In this document: positions 1 through 4,711 of the stretch, one piece after another | How positions within the stretch are numbered: position 1 is the first letter of the stretch | How the letters are laid out: each line of letters begins with the position of its first letter | NCBI GenBank assembly: GCA_026390215.1 | Contig: JAPLGJ010000142.1 | Span: 1 to 7,823 of the forward strand | Direction: 5' to 3' | Length of the DNA: 7,823 nt | Source: Caldisericota bacterium | Lineage (GTDB): Bacteria > Caldisericota > Caldisericia > Cryosericales > Cryosericaceae | The notes under the pieces: model-generated | What the model was told of the DNA's origin: nothing | Database searches by the model: none | What the model saw: only the letters and a program-made list of their open reading frames with translations | Translations under genes and position numbers: made by a program

Positions 1-627
1 CTTGTGCGCAGAGACACTCAGAAAATCGACTCCCAGGGCATTCACGTCGACGGGGATATGCGCAATCGTCTGGACGGCGTCGGTGTGCATGAGAGCTCCG
101 TGGTCATGAGCCACGCGCGCGATGTCGGCGACAGGCTGGATTGTCCCAATCTCATTGTTCGCGTGCATGATCGACACCAGCACAGTCGTCGGGCGCATAG
201 CGCGCCGCACGTCGTCAGGGTCCACAATACCGTTGCGTCCGACCTTCACGAACGTGACCTCATATCCTTGGCGCTGCAGTGCCAGTGCGCTGTGCAGGAT
301 GGCGTGGTGCTCGAATTCCGCCGTCACCAGGTGCCCGGGCTTGTGCAGCCGCTCACGCGACGCCCGTTCCACGGTTCCCTTGAGCACCCAGTTGTCCGAC
401 TCGGTTCCGCCACTCGTGAACATGACCTGCTCGGGCTTCGAGCCAATCAGCAACGCGACGCGAACGCGGGCTTCCTCGACCGCCACATGGGCAACGTCGC
501 CGGGCGACGAGTGTGCATAGGTCATCGGGTTGGCGAATCGCTCAGTGAAGAACGGCTTCATCTCCTCGAGAACAGCCGGATCGACCGGCGTGGTGGCTGC
601 GTTGTCCAAGTAGACTACTCTTCGCAT
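1..627 (-). CDS. nifS: Cysteine desulfurase, NifS/IscS type (class I), partial: C-terminal half beyond window
   Basis: PLP-dependent enzyme that takes sulfur from L-cysteine as an enzyme-bound persulfide, for Fe-S cluster assembly or tRNA thiolation in the cytosol. Reading the minus strand from the ATG at 627 gives 209 residues. They begin MRRVVYLDNAATTPVDP, the classic NifS amino terminus, followed by FTSGGTESDNW (phosphate-binding loop), EFEHHAIL (cofactor-stacking His), MHANNEIGTIQP and HTDAVQ (Asp that contacts the pyridine nitrogen). The last codon in the window is the Lys of SVSAHK, the expected Schiff-base lysine, near position 206 in E. coli IscS. The start is supported by GGAGG at 633-637, read on the minus strand. 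The persulfide Cys loop is outside the window, so NifS, IscS and NifS-like paralogues cannot be separated. It lies 88 bases downstream of the GerMN lipoprotein on the same strand and may be cotranscribed with it. Confidence 0.95.
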   Translation of the reverse strand, partial: MRRVVYLDNAATTPVDPAVLEEMKPFFTERFANPMTYAHSSPGDVAHVAVEEARVRVALLIGSKPEQVMFTSGGTESDNWVLKGTVERASRERLHKPGHLVTAEFEHHAILHSALALQRQGYEVTFVKVGRNGIVDPDDVRRAMRPTTVLVSIMHANNEIGTIQPVADIARVAHDHGALMHTDAVQTIAHIPVDVNALGVDFLSVSAHK

Positions 628-683
628 GACGTTCCTCCAGTGGCTTCAGTGCTCGTTCCCCTTGCGCCGGCCGCGCGCAGCAA

Positions 684-700
684 CCGCCGAGATACGGCGG
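684..700 (-). other. Intercistronic hairpin between GerMN lipoprotein gene and nifS
   Basis: A perfect 6-base inverted repeat, CCGCCG-AGATA-CGGCGG, lies in the 88-base gap between the two minus-strand genes. No T-run follows it on either strand, so it is not a classical intrinsic terminator. It could be an RNA-processing or stability element, or chance in GC-rich DNA. A second short inverted repeat (CCTGA-CT-TCAGG, 709-720) spans the stop codon of the upstream gene. Confidence 0.3.
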
Positions 701-715
701 GCATCCTGCCTGACT

Positions 716-1174
716 TCAGGGCTGCAGAACTCCCTCCGTCTGGCCTTCGACAGATAGTATAACGGATGTGATGCCCGATATCCACATGAGTGTTCCCTCG
801 ATCTGCTGCCGAATGCCCATGACACGCATGGAGCCGCCTACCCCCTGCTGGAGTCCCTCACTGAAGTCAGCCCGCGCGATGCCTGCATCGCTGACAGACA
901 CGGACCGGAGTGCAGCCCCTTCCGGGATGAGCGATGTCAGCCCGTCCCGCCGCTCTGCCGCCGTCGGACCCTTGAGGAGCTCTCGCAGAACGGCCTCAGC
1001 CAGAGGGAGTTCAGCAGAGACCTGCCGTGACACCGCGACAATCTCGATGTCTTGCGATGACGATCTGACAAAGAACACCTTCGCGTCCACCTGGGGAGGG
1101 GGGACCACGCTACAACCAGTCGCCGCAACTGCGACGAGCAACACGAGACAGCCTGCTGCCAGCAGCTTCCTCAT
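716..1174 (-). CDS. GerMN-domain lipoprotein
   Basis: A 152-residue exported lipoprotein. MRKLLAAGCL opens a hydrophobic signal segment that ends in a lipobox-like ATGC, so Cys21 is the likely lipidated residue and anchors the protein outside the cytoplasmic membrane. The rest matches the GerMN ('germane') domain of sporulation/germination and related cell-envelope proteins. It has VFFV at the start of the domain, LREL-LKGPT followed by an E a few residues on, SLIPEGAALRSVSV, the ARADFSEGL strand (usually vDLS in the family), and a closing ILSVEGQTEG. The domain occurs well outside spore formers, so it does not prove sporulation; the ligand is unknown. I chose the ATG at 1174 over an in-frame ATG at 1273 because it puts the signal peptide first and has CAGGAGG (minus strand, 1181-1187) six bases upstream. 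It is divergent from the small membrane protein gene at 1318 and upstream of nifS. Confidence 0.85.
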   Translation of the reverse strand: MRKLLAAGCLVLLVAVAATGCSVVPPPQVDAKVFFVRSSSQDIEIVAVSRQVSAELPLAEAVLRELLKGPTAAERRDGLTSLIPEGAALRSVSVSDAGIARADFSEGLQQGVGGSMRVMGIRQQIEGTLMWISGITSVILSVEGQTEGVLQP

Positions 1175-1230
1175 CACGAACCTCCTGTGCGACTGATGCC
1201 GCACCTGATCGATCCGGCGCGAAGGGTCCA

Positions 1231-1259
1231 TTGACAGCGAGCCGTTCTCGCCGGAAAAT
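1231..1259 (+). promoter_or_regulatory. Candidate promoter for the 96-aa membrane protein gene
   Basis: A perfect -35 box TTGACA (1231-1236) is followed after 17 bases by GAAAAT (1254-1259), which matches four of six TATAAT positions. Transcription would start near 1266, about 50 bases before the ATG at 1318. It sits in a divergent intergenic region opposite the promoter of the GerMN lipoprotein gene. Confidence 0.5.
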
Positions 1260-1278
1260 AGGACGCTGAACATCCTGA

Positions 1279-1287
1279 ATTATGCCA
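1279..1287 (-). promoter_or_regulatory. Candidate extended -10 promoter for GerMN lipoprotein / nifS
   Basis: Read on the minus strand this is TGGCATAAT, a TGn extended -10 with five of six consensus bases. No good -35 box lies 16-18 bases upstream. It would give a leader of roughly 100 bases before the ATG at 1174. The element lies inside the leader of the divergent plus-strand gene, so the two transcripts would overlap. Confidence 0.4.
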
Positions 1288-1317
1288 CATCTCTACCCGC
1301 ATGCATGGAGGATTCCA

Positions 1318-1608
1318 ATGAGCACCAAGAGAAAAGCTGGAAACAAGGCACATCACGAGAAACGCGTTGAACTTGAAGCGACGACACGGGGCAAATTCCG
1401 TCTCGCCGTCGCGCTTGCCGTGACCGGCGGCGTCCTGCTGCTGACAGGGCTGCTGCTTGGAAGAGGTGCTCCCACTGGCAGTTCGTTGTTCTCCGCTCGC
1501 TTCTTCATGCTCGTCCTCGGTGTGTCACTTCTGCTCGCCGGGGCGGTCGGCCTGCTTGTTCATCTCCTGGTCATCTCGGCAAATCGACGCGTGAACAGGC
1601 AGCACTAG
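1318..1608 (+). CDS. Small two-helix membrane protein, unknown function
   Basis: A 96-residue protein I do not recognise. The first 28 residues are hydrophilic and very basic (MSTKRKAGNKAHHEKR and on). They are followed by two hydrophobic segments, about 29-48 and 59-82, joined by a short loop (GRGAPTGSS), and a basic tail (ANRRVNRQH). By the positive-inside rule both ends should be cytoplasmic. The start at 1318 is supported by GGAGG at 1308-1312; an in-frame ATG at 1282 has no such site. The gene has its own promoter candidate and is alone on this strand. Its TAG stop overlaps the stop of the convergent parA-like gene. Codon use and base composition look like those of the neighbours. Confidence 0.75.
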   Translation: MSTKRKAGNKAHHEKRVELEATTRGKFRLAVALAVTGGVLLLTGLLLGRGAPTGSSLFSARFFMLVLGVSLLLAGAVGLLVHLLVISANRRVNRQH

Positions 1609-2357
1609 CAACCTCTGGACTGCTCCAGTCTCGCAACGATCTCCTTGTAGAGCTGCCGGTACGCGGAAGCCGCCTTGCCCCTGGCGTCAAGCCGGGTCAC
1701 AGGGATACCCTGGCTGATCGCCTCCCTGACCCGGACAGATTCGGGAATCGTGGTCTTGAACAGCAGATGCCCGTAAAGATCGTCGAGCTTCGCCCACGTC
1801 TCCTGGGCAAAGGACTGACGCTCCTGGATGTTGTTCAGGACGATCCCGAGAGGCCTGATGCCGGCGTTGTGGCTGGACCGCAGCTTCTCGATGGACGCGA
1901 TGAGGTCCGCCAGCCCCTTCAGCGCAAACCAGGACACGTCGGCGGGTATGATGGCGAAATCGCCCGCAAGAAGTGCTCCCCTGGTGAACTGCCCCATGGC
2001 AGGCGGCGTGTCCATGACGACGACATCGTGTGTATCGCCGGCATCAAGCCATGAGCCTATCACCTCGAGGTGGTCGGACGCGTCGTGGTCTTCATGCTTG
2101 CTCAGACTGCTGTCTGTTCCCACCAGGTCGAGATGGTCGCCTACCGTCAGCGGACGCGGGCAGCCTCCCTCGAACAGCAGGGCAACGTTGTTGTCCGGTG
2201 GCAGGTCAGACCGCATGAAGCAGCTGGTCAGGTTGGCCTGTGGGTCAAGGTCGAGCGCCAGAACACTGTTGCCGTCGGCGGCAAACAGCGTGGCCAGATG
2301 AAACGCGAGTGTGGTCTTGCCGACACCGCCCTTCTGATTGGTCATGACAATCCTCAT
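1605..2357 (-). CDS. ParA/Soj-family ATPase, orphan
   Basis: A 250-residue P-loop ATPase of the ParA/MinD superfamily, whose members bind DNA or membrane as ATP dimers and position DNA, plasmids or protein complexes. The deviant Walker A box is KGGVGKTT (residues 9-16) with the signature lysine K9. ALDLDPQANLT (34-44) is the second conserved motif, and VVVMDTPPAMG is Walker B. There is no amino-terminal helix-turn-helix, and the length is that of chromosomal Soj-like or small ParA proteins. The start at 2357 is preceded by a G-rich AGGGGGAA site on the minus strand. No parB-like gene is in the window and the gene is monocistronic here, so it is either an orphan ParA positioning some other cargo or one whose partner lies elsewhere. 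An extended -10 element and a 36-base tandem repeat lie upstream. Confidence 0.9.
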   Translation of the reverse strand: MRIVMTNQKGGVGKTTLAFHLATLFAADGNSVLALDLDPQANLTSCFMRSDLPPDNNVALLFEGGCPRPLTVGDHLDLVGTDSSLSKHEDHDASDHLEVIGSWLDAGDTHDVVVMDTPPAMGQFTRGALLAGDFAIIPADVSWFALKGLADLIASIEKLRSSHNAGIRPLGIVLNNIQERQSFAQETWAKLDDLYGHLLFKTTIPESVRVREAISQGIPVTRLDARGKAASAYRQLYKEIVARLEQSRGC

Positions 2358-2393
2358 GGTTCCCCCTGAGACTCGCTGGCTTGTGCGATTGTG

Positions 2394-2402
2394 AGTATAC
2401 CA
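2394..2402 (-). promoter_or_regulatory. Candidate extended -10 promoter for parA-like gene
   Basis: On the minus strand this reads TGGTATACT, a TGn extended -10 with five of six consensus bases. No convincing -35 box is present at normal spacing. Transcription would begin about 30 bases before the start codon at 2357. The same nine bases occur on the plus strand at 7261-7269, ahead of another small gene. Confidence 0.5.
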
Positions 2403-2431
2403 CAGGTGCGTGCCAACCGTATCGGTTCTTG

Positions 2432-2445
2432 ACCTGGATACAGGT
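2432..2445. repeat. Inverted repeat ACCTG-GATA-CAGGT
   Basis: A perfect 5-base inverted repeat with a 4-base centre lies three bases before the tandem repeat. A related palindrome, CCTG-TTA-CAGG (2475-2485), is formed at the junction of the two repeat units. Together they look like operator half-sites, possibly for control of the divergent parA and cob transcripts. No binding protein can be named. Confidence 0.4.
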
Positions 2446-2448
2446 GCA

Positions 2449-2519
2449 GCATGTTACAACAACTACGGCTGTCCCCTGTTACAGGCATGTTACAACAACT
2501 ACGGCTGTCCCCTGTTACA
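2449..2519. repeat. Perfect 35-base direct repeat, two tandem copies (period 36)
   Basis: Copy 1 spans 2449-2483 and copy 2 spans 2485-2519. They are identical, with one base between. Each unit starts GCATGTTACAACAACTACGG and ends CTGTCCCCTGTTACA, so TGTTACA flanks a core. Each unit contains TGTT-AC-AACA, a small inverted repeat. The copies are too few and have no spacer, so this is not a CRISPR array. It may be a recent tandem duplication of a regulatory or REP-like element, or an iteron-like binding site for a protein acting on the parA or cob promoters. CTGTCCCCT recurs a third time at 2668-2676. Confidence 0.9.
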
Positions 2520-2529
2520 ACGCGCCGCG

Positions 2530-2556
2530 TTGACGGCAGCGGGAAACTCATATACT
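2530..2556 (+). promoter_or_regulatory. Candidate promoter of the cob operon
   Basis: TTGACG (2530-2535) and TATACT (2551-2556) each match the housekeeping consensus in five of six positions. The spacer is 15 bases, a little short of optimal. The start would be near 2563, giving a leader of about 160 bases before the cobT remnant. It begins 10 bases after the tandem repeat, so a protein bound to the repeat could touch RNA polymerase here. Confidence 0.45.
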
Positions 2557-2723
2557 GGAGGTGTGTCCACGCAGTGATGACCAGTCCTGTATCCAGGCCT
2601 GCTTCTCGGGCACTCGAAGTGCGGTCCGCCCTCAGAAGCGGATGCAACCGGTGGCTTCTGCGGGAGACTGTCCCCTCACTGCGAGCGGCCGGACAAGAAA
2701 CTCGCGTTCCCGGAGGAAGTACA
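2557..2723 (+). promoter_or_regulatory. Structured 5' leader of the cob operon, unassigned
   Basis: The leader contains GCACT-CGA-AGTGC (2610-2622) and a larger stem. In the larger stem CAGAAGC (2633-2639) pairs with GCTTCTG (2654-2660), and CCC (2629-2631) pairs with GGG (2662-2664) across one mismatch, around a 14-base loop. GGGA-GACTG-TCCC (2662-2674) could form a third hairpin that uses the same GGG, so the outer pairs are mutually exclusive. A corrinoid-sensing leader would make sense here. However, I cannot find the conserved B12 box or the CCGCAACTGT core, so it is not called a cobalamin riboswitch. A GGAGG ribosome binding site (2712-2716) closes the leader. Confidence 0.4.
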
Positions 2724-2864
2724 GTGCTCAGAGAAGATGTTCAGAACGGGCTTGAGATTCTCACCAAACCAAGAGGCAGCCTCTGGTTCCGTGAAGGGAT
2801 TGCCAGGAACATGGCCTTGATACAGGGGCGCGTGATCCCTGAGTTCCAGCATCACCGGGCCTGA
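2724..2864 (+). pseudogene. cobT: cobT remnant: N-terminal 46 codons only
   Basis: CobT (nicotinate-nucleotide:dimethylbenzimidazole phosphoribosyltransferase) activates the lower ligand of cobamides and is normally about 350 residues. This 46-residue frame contains LTKPRGSLW, then IARNMALIQG, a Pro four residues on and a terminal HHRA. These match in order the family's amino-terminal LxKPPGSLGRLE, LAxxLAxIQG, P and KAV segments. The frame stops where the protein should continue into the vvfAADHGV strand. Two conserved motif positions differ (KPRGSLW against KPPGSLG). GTG 2724 has an excellent GGAGG at 2712-2716, seven bases upstream. The TGA at 2862 lies three bases before the GTG of cobU, so about 300 codons appear to be deleted. 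The stub may still be translated as a lead-in to cobU. The alternative is an unrelated small protein; the motif order makes that less likely. Confidence 0.7.
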
Positions 2865-2867
2865 GCA

Positions 2868-3356
2868 GTGATCCTCATCACCGGCGGCGAGAGGTCCGGC
2901 AAGAGCACATACGCGATGCGTATCGCGCTCGAGCGCGGCACGCGCCGGGCCTTCGTCGCGACTGCCGAACCATTCGACGACGAGATGCGCGCCCGGATCA
3001 AGCGACACAGGGAAGAGCGCGGGTCGCTGTTCGAGACCATCGAAGAGCCTGTCGAAGTCCCCACCGTCCTTCGCCGCTGCGCGTCCTATGACGTTGTGCT
3101 GGTCGACTGCATGACGACATGGCTCGGCAACCTGATGCACTACCAGCGCGACACGCTGGCGATGAAGGATGAGCTCCTGGCCTCCGTGTCGGGTAATGAG
3201 GTCTTCGTGACCAACGAGGTCGGCATGGGCATCATCCCCGTGGACGCGTCGACCCGGCTGTACGTGGAAGAGCTCGGGCGTCTGAACGCCGCTCTGGCAC
3301 AGCGCGCGGATCAGGTCATCTTCATGGTCGCGGGTCTTCCTCTCGTCCTGAAATGA
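2868..3356 (+). CDS. cobU: Adenosylcobinamide kinase / adenosylcobinamide-phosphate guanylyltransferase
   Basis: CobU phosphorylates adenosylcobinamide and then transfers GMP to give AdoCbi-GDP, the activated substrate for CobS. The 162 residues carry the P-loop GGERSGKS (6-13), ATAEPFDDEMRARIKRH with His47 at the place of the guanylylated His46 of Salmonella CobU, a VLVDCMTTWLGNL Walker B-like segment, and EVFVTNEVGMGIIPV. The closing RLNAALAQRADQV helix is the normal family end, so the protein is complete though slightly short (about 180 is usual). The start is GTG 2868; starting later would remove the P-loop. No Shine-Dalgarno sequence precedes it (GCCTGAGCA), and the cobT remnant stops three bases before. 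Translation is therefore probably coupled to the remnant. Its stop overlaps the cbiR-like start as ATGA. Confidence 0.95.
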   Translation: MILITGGERSGKSTYAMRIALERGTRRAFVATAEPFDDEMRARIKRHREERGSLFETIEEPVEVPTVLRRCASYDVVLVDCMTTWLGNLMHYQRDTLAMKDELLASVSGNEVFVTNEVGMGIIPVDASTRLYVEELGRLNAALAQRADQVIFMVAGLPLVLK

Positions 3357-3943
3357 TCGGGTGCACATCCTGGCTCGTCCCCGGCACCTGGCTGGAAAAT
3401 GCCCACCTTGCACAGGGCCTGGTCGACTATGAGGAACTCCTGGTGGCCAGCTGGGACCCGGATACGCAGTCCACGCTCGAACACGAACTTCCTGAGCTGC
3501 TCACACTTGACCTCCAGTACGCTGTCCACCTGCCCTTCTCGGACGCCGCTGACGCATGGGACGCGTACCGCTTCTTTGAAGGTCACAGATTCCCAGCTCT
3601 GAACTATGTTCTGCACCCGATGGCACACTGGAGTGACTACGCCTGGGGCGACCGGGTCGCCCTCGAGAACCTCAAAGATGTCGTCGAGCCCTACGAGCGC
3701 ATGGTGTTCGATGTCGGGCACCATCTCCTTGGCAAGCGCTTCCCCGACGAGTGGAAGTCACGGGTCGTCGAGGTCCATGCAATGGGAGTGCAGGACGGAA
3801 AGGACCATCTTGCGCTTGACCCAGCAACAGCCAGGGTCATCCTGCCATGGGTCAATGACCAGACCCTGCTGACCTTTGAGGTATTCGACCTTGATGCCCT
3901 CACGACCAGCCTGCGTACCTGGGAGGCCAGCTGTGCTGGATGA
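3353..3943 (+). CDS. cbiR: CbiR-like cobamide-remodelling phosphodiesterase (AP endonuclease 2 / xylose isomerase-like TIM barrel)
   Basis: The 196 residues show the motifs of the xylose isomerase-like TIM barrel superfamily at strand ends: VHLP (H59), VLHPM (H88), ALENL (E105), MVFDVGHH (D120, H123), VVEVHAMG (H142), then a DH pair (151-152) and LTFEVFD (E176). These are the expected metal ligands. Eight short strands can be traced, so the barrel looks complete although very compact for the family. Lying between cobU and cobS points to CbiR. CbiR, known from Akkermansia, hydrolyses the nucleotide loop of cobamides so that a cell can rebuild them with another lower ligand, feeding cobinamide phosphate to CobU. 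The start ATG at 3353 overlaps the cobU stop (ATGA), and no ribosome binding site is obvious, which suggests coupling. The family call is firm; the CbiR assignment rests on context and motif pattern. An unrelated sugar isomerase is the alternative. Confidence 0.72.
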   Translation: MIGCTSWLVPGTWLENAHLAQGLVDYEELLVASWDPDTQSTLEHELPELLTLDLQYAVHLPFSDAADAWDAYRFFEGHRFPALNYVLHPMAHWSDYAWGDRVALENLKDVVEPYERMVFDVGHHLLGKRFPDEWKSRVVEVHAMGVQDGKDHLALDPATARVILPWVNDQTLLTFEVFDLDALTTSLRTWEASCAG

Positions 3944-4625
3944 GCCGCGTCTAGCCTTCTCCTTTCTCAGTCGCCTGCCGTTCGGCGGCAAGGGATCCGT
4001 CAAGCACATCGCCCGCTACTTCACGCTCGTCGGCTATGTCGCCGGACTCCTCTACTGGGCGGGGCGCCGGTTCGTCCCGGGCGATCTGGGGGCCGTACTG
4101 GCCATTGTCACGGGGTTCTACGTGTTCGACCTCTTCCACTTCGACGGCCTGCTCGACACGTTCGACGGCTTCCTCAATCAGGCGGGGCGCGAGAAGTGCC
4201 TGGAAATCATGTCCAAGGGCGACACCGGTCCCTTCGCCGTGTTCTTCTCGTTCTTCTACTGCCTGGCGTTCTACCTGGCCTTCCGGTCATCGGCACCGAC
4301 GTCGCTTCTCTTCATGAGCGTATGCGGGCGCTTCGCGATGAACGTCCTCCTCGCGGTGACACCGCCGGCCAAGCCAGGAGGCCTGGGGGCGCTCATGTCA
4401 CCGTATGAGCACTCGGCCACCGTTGTGAGCGCCGTGCTGGCAGCACCGCTGGCTCTCCTCGACCCTCTGCGCTGGGCCGTGTCCATGGGCGTGGCCGTCC
4501 TGACGGGGTTGTTGATGAGTATCGCCGCGCGCCGCAAGATCGGAGGCTATACTGGTGACGTCCTGGGAGCCGCCTGTCTGCTGAGTCAGCTGTTCATCCT
4601 CACAGCGAACCTGCTGCTCCGCTAG
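3933..4625 (+). CDS. cobS: Cobalamin synthase (adenosylcobinamide-GDP ribazoletransferase)
   Basis: CobS is an integral membrane enzyme that joins AdoCbi-GDP to alpha-ribazole phosphate to form the complete cobamide. The 230 residues begin RLAFSFLSRLPFGG, like the family's FLTRLP start. They carry FHFDGLLDTFDGFL, the diagnostic HxDGLxDxxDG motif, then REKCLEIM, and near the end IGGYTGDVLGA, with several hydrophobic segments between. The LEIM-D-S-R-x-G stretch is unusual: it reads LEIMSKGDTGPFAV, with the usual Asp position changed. I chose GTG 3933 because GGGAGG (3921-3926) lies six bases before it and the protein then starts at the family motif. It overlaps the upstream gene by 11 bases. 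An in-frame ATG at 3876 would lie deeper inside that gene. Confidence 0.93.
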   Translation: MLDEPRLAFSFLSRLPFGGKGSVKHIARYFTLVGYVAGLLYWAGRRFVPGDLGAVLAIVTGFYVFDLFHFDGLLDTFDGFLNQAGREKCLEIMSKGDTGPFAVFFSFFYCLAFYLAFRSSAPTSLLFMSVCGRFAMNVLLAVTPPAKPGGLGALMSPYEHSATVVSAVLAAPLALLDPLRWAVSMGVAVLTGLLMSIAARRKIGGYTGDVLGAACLLSQLFILTANLLLR

Positions 4626-4629
4626 GCTC

Positions 4630-4643
4630 GACCGGGGACGGTC
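4630..4643 (+). terminator. Weak hairpin after cobS
   Basis: GACCG-GGGA-CGGTC is a perfect 5-base stem with a 4-base loop, 5 bases after the cobS stop codon and before the pta promoter. It lacks a T-run, so intrinsic termination is doubtful. It may be the 3' end structure of the cob transcript. Confidence 0.3.
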
Positions 4644-4653
4644 ATGCCGGGTC

Positions 4654-4681
4654 TTGGCAGAAGTCAGCTCCGTGCTAGAAT
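4654..4681 (+). promoter_or_regulatory. Promoter for pta
   Basis: TTGGCA (4654-4659), a 16-base spacer and TAGAAT (4676-4681), preceded by TGC (4673-4675), give five of six matches in both boxes plus an extended -10. The start would be near 4688, about 24 bases before the pta ATG. This is the best-looking promoter in the window. Confidence 0.65.
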
Positions 4682-4711
4682 TGGTCATTGCCATATCCTA
4701 CGGGAGGTCGC

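Larger units (their letters stand above)
2358..2723. other. Non-coding region between parA and the cob operon
   Basis: These 366 bases lie between the divergent parA-like gene and the cobT remnant. They hold the parA promoter candidate (2394-2402), an ACCTG-GATA-CAGGT inverted repeat (2432-2445), a two-copy direct repeat (2449-2519), a plus-strand promoter candidate (2530-2556) and a hairpin-bearing leader (2557-2723). Open frames across it lack ribosome binding sites and their translations have no recognisable domain, so I see no protein gene. Confidence 0.6.

Noticed and set aside
716..1273. Longer form of the GerMN lipoprotein starting at 1273
   Set aside because: It would put 33 hydrophilic residues before the signal peptide. 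The internal ATG at 1174 has a strong ribosome binding site and a lipobox at the expected distance.
2449..2519. CRISPR array suggested by a 36-base period repeat
   Set aside because: Only two copies, one base apart with no spacer, and no cas gene in the window.
2354..2647. Minus-strand frame of 97 codons across the repeat
   Set aside because: It contains the repeat translated twice, overlaps the promoter region and has no ribosome binding site or recognisable motif.
2521..2723. Cobalamin riboswitch ahead of cobU
   Set aside because: The location is right and GGGAA plus GGTG fragments occur near 2540-2565. However, GGGAA would lie upstream of the predicted transcription start, and neither the CCGCAACTGT core nor the B12 box is found.
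2451..2723. Longer plus-strand frame reaching upstream of the cobT remnant
   Set aside because: It translates the tandem repeat and leader into sequence with no domain or ribosome binding site. The GTG at 2724 has an ideal site and starts at the CobT-like region.
4630..4643. Confident intrinsic terminator after cobS
   Set aside because: The stem is only five pairs and no T-run follows; kept as a low-confidence feature only.
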